Below, one piece after another: positions 54,054-55,668 of a stretch of DNA of 55,668 nt (positions within the stretch are counted from its first letter, which is position 1; every line of letters starts with the position of its first letter). Source of the DNA: Nitrospira sp. Its GTDB lineage: Bacteria > Nitrospirota > Nitrospiria > Nitrospirales > Nitrospiraceae. A model generated the notes under the pieces. That model had not been told where the DNA came from, ran no database searches, and saw only the letters and a list, made by a program, of their open reading frames with translations. Made by a program: the position numbers and the translations under genes. The stretch covers positions 1-55,668 of the forward strand of contig JAJFBJ010000012.1 in assembly GCA_020697375.1 (NCBI GenBank), in the 5' to 3' direction.

Positions 54054-55106
54054 ATGACTACTCAGTCCTGGCTTGATGAAAGCCTGCCATATTTGACCGC
54101 CTCTGTTCCAGCGCTCGGCGGCAGGATTCGCAGTAGTCCTGAAGATTTCCTGGTCGAAGAACGACCCCTGTATCTGCCCTGTGGAGCTGGGGAACATCTG
54201 TACATACGGGTGACAAAGCGAGGTCTCTCCACGCCGGATCTCTTGCTGCGACTCTCCTCCCAGCTCCATGTGAAAGTTCAAACCATCGGAGTAGCCGGAC
54301 TAAAGGATGCGCAGGCCGTCACGACGCAGATGGTCTCATTACAGGGGGTGAAGGCGGATACAGTGGCGGCATTGCCGACCGACGATCGCCTGCTCGTCCT
54401 GGAAGTGTTAGGACGCCATCGCAATCGGCTGCGCAAGGGACACCATGCGGGGAATCACTTCCGGCTGATGATCCGGGACATTCGAGAAGGAACCGGGGAT
54501 TCCTTGGGACAACTGTTCGATGAGTTGTCGCGCCGAGGGGTGCCGAATTATTTCGGTCCGCAACGGCAAGGGCGAGCGGGGACGAATTTTCAGTTGGGCG
54601 CCGAGCTGCTGCAGGACGCCGGGCGTCGCAACAACATGAGCCGCTCCAAGCGCGTCTGGTTCATGAATGCCTATCAATCTCACATGTTCAATCGCATCGT
54701 CGCGAAAAGAATCGAAAGCATCGACCGGGTGTTTCAGGGCGACTGGGCCATGAAGATGGAGAACGGCGCCTGCTTTCCAGTGGAACAACCGGAGGTGGAG
54801 CAGCCACGCGCCGATCGTTTTGAGATCAGTCCTACCGGACCGCTCTTCGGCTCCCGCGCGCCCTGGGCGACAGGCTATCCCGGTGAAATCGAACGGGCCG
54901 TGGCGGTCGACCTGGGGACCACTCCGGAACTACTGTCGAAAGCCGGTTCGGAATGTGGATTCCGAGGCGAACGCCGGGCCCTCCGAGTCCGTCTCAATGA
55001 GCTCAGCTGGGCGCTTGAGGGCTCCGTGCTGAACCTTTCCTTCTGGCTGCCTCCCGGTTCCTATGCCACGAGTGTGCTCCGGGAAATCATCAAAACCACC
55101 GCCTAG
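54054..55106 (+). CDS. truD: tRNA pseudouridine(13) synthase TruD
   Basis: TruD makes pseudouridine 13 in certain tRNAs. The catalytic aspartate is D85 in AGLKDAQAVTTQ. VPNYFGPQRQG and MNAYQSHMFNRIV are further family motifs, and SSPEDFLVEE opens the protein as usual. The 350-residue length is normal. GGAGAAGGAA precedes the ATG at 54054. The next gene starts about 100 bases downstream on the same strand. Confidence 0.94.
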   Translation: MTTQSWLDESLPYLTASVPALGGRIRSSPEDFLVEERPLYLPCGAGEHLYIRVTKRGLSTPDLLLRLSSQLHVKVQTIGVAGLKDAQAVTTQMVSLQGVKADTVAALPTDDRLLVLEVLGRHRNRLRKGHHAGNHFRLMIRDIREGTGDSLGQLFDELSRRGVPNYFGPQRQGRAGTNFQLGAELLQDAGRRNNMSRSKRVWFMNAYQSHMFNRIVAKRIESIDRVFQGDWAMKMENGACFPVEQPEVEQPRADRFEISPTGPLFGSRAPWATGYPGEIERAVAVDLGTTPELLSKAGSECGFRGERRALRVRLNELSWALEGSVLNLSFWLPPGSYATSVLREIIKTTA

Positions 55107-55208
55107 ACACCGCGGGTCATTCGTGCCGGCAGGATGGTAGAATTTGAAGTGAAGGGCGCCATTGCAAAAGAGCCCTTTTTAGCGCAGTTCGGTTCAGGAG
55201 AGGCTTTT

Positions 55209-55668
55209 ATGACCGCGTCCCAAGAAACCGTGTTTCTGCAAGGGCATATCATCGACTCGTTGATCCTGGCAAAGGTCCTTGACAAGATTTTGATGTTAGG
55301 CGGGACGTTCGATCTGCATGACGTCAAGATCGGGGCTACCAGGGAAGCGCCGTCTCAGGCACGAATCGTCGTCAGGGCGCCGTCCAGCCGTATGCTGGTC
55401 GAGATTCTGCGAGCCATCCAACCCCATGGCGCGGCCATTGAGCGCGAAGAAGATTGTCGCTTCGAGCCGGCTCCCATGGCGGGGGTGCTTCCCGAACAGT
55501 TTTATGCGACGACTCACCTTCCGACCCAGATTCGTCTCGACGGCGAGTGGGTAGAGGTCGATGGCATGGAAATGGATCTCGGCATTTGCGTAGATCCGGC
55601 GAAAGCCCGCGCTCGAACCGTTCCCATGGGAGCGGTTCGAGCAGGCGACCTCATCGTGACCGGCCGGG
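55209..55668 (+). CDS. TIGR00300 / LOR-SDH-type protein, N-terminal part (cut by window end)
   Basis: The frame opens at the ATG at 55209, with AGGAG upstream, and runs to the window end without a stop (about 153 residues). GHIIDSLILAKVLDKILMLGG and the KIGATREAPSQARIVVRAPSS stretch match the N-terminal LOR/SDH-like domain of the TIGR00300 family. Members include archaeal ornithine cyclodeaminases and the second half of cyanobacterial arginine-degrading enzymes. If the missing part carries the NAD-binding domain, it may turn ornithine into proline. The present fragment cannot confirm activity. Confidence 0.8.
   Translation, partial: MTASQETVFLQGHIIDSLILAKVLDKILMLGGTFDLHDVKIGATREAPSQARIVVRAPSSRMLVEILRAIQPHGAAIEREEDCRFEPAPMAGVLPEQFYATTHLPTQIRLDGEWVEVDGMEMDLGICVDPAKARARTVPMGAVRAGDLIVTGR

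Noticed and set aside
1..55668. tRNA, rRNA or CRISPR loci
   Set aside because: No cloverleaf-like folds, T-loop signatures outside genes, or regularly spaced repeats were seen.

Overview
The window looks like chromosomal DNA of a Gram-negative autotroph close to Nitrospira (phylum Nitrospirota). This is an inference, not a database match. It rests on a GC-rich core, envelope genes of a diderm (Pal, lipoproteins, a Wzm/Wzt-type exporter), lysine synthesis through LL-diaminopimelate aminotransferase (DapL), a long arginine-lysine gene run, and a dispersed intergenic repeat of a kind I associate with Nitrospira. I see no rRNA, tRNA, CRISPR array, transposase or phage genes.

Layout. 0-13 kb: the 3' end of pal, a DUF3422 protein, a PilZ protein, glucose-6-phosphate dehydrogenase (zwf), msrA, two tandem 47-residue zinc-ribbon genes, ttcA, a translationally coupled metallopeptidase/ATP-grasp pair, gpmA and several unknown proteins. 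13.5-21.9 kb: a co-directional biosynthetic run argD-argF-argG-argH-(LptM-like lipoprotein)-lysA-dapA-dapB. 22-24.8 kb: a visibly AT-richer stretch of small genes (zinc ribbon, YHS-like, lipoprotein) plus a transaldolase-family gene and a family-5 uracil-DNA glycosylase. 24.9-32.4 kb: a tight co-directional run of lytic transglycosylase, glycerate 2-kinase, PEP-utilising phosphotransferase-like enzyme, rmuC, MazG-like pyrophosphohydrolase and a zinc-ribbon/PilZ fusion. 32.6-35.2 kb: a reverse-strand operon dapL-folK-panC. 35.7-45 kb: lipoproteins, an O-antigen-type ABC exporter (wzm-wzt), a methyltransferase, a histidine phosphatase and a seven-bladed Asp-box propeller lipoprotein. 45.4-50.1 kb: a lipocalin/CrtC-like protein, a stand-alone LON domain coupled to an ABC-2 exporter, and a SirB1-like protein, bracketed by two inverted copies of a MITE-like repeat. 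50.4-55.7 kb: RNase Z-like hydrolase with a MarR regulator, a HEAT-repeat membrane protein, a metallophosphoesterase with an exported partner, truD, and the start of a TIGR00300/LOR-SDH-type protein cut by the window end.

How the genes fit together. DapA, DapB, DapL and LysA cover most of lysine and meso-diaminopimelate synthesis (DapF not seen here), and ArgD/F/G/H complete arginine from acetylglutamate semialdehyde onward. Zwf, the transaldolase-family enzyme, GpmA and glycerate 2-kinase touch central carbon flow around 2- and 3-phosphoglycerate and the pentose phosphates. The most interesting unexplained items are the metallopeptidase/ATP-grasp pair, the zinc-ribbon family that occurs both alone in tandem and fused to PilZ, the LptM-like lipoprotein embedded in the arg-lys run, the RPH-like PEP-utilising enzyme, and the MITE-like repeat whose two copies each begin directly after a stop codon.
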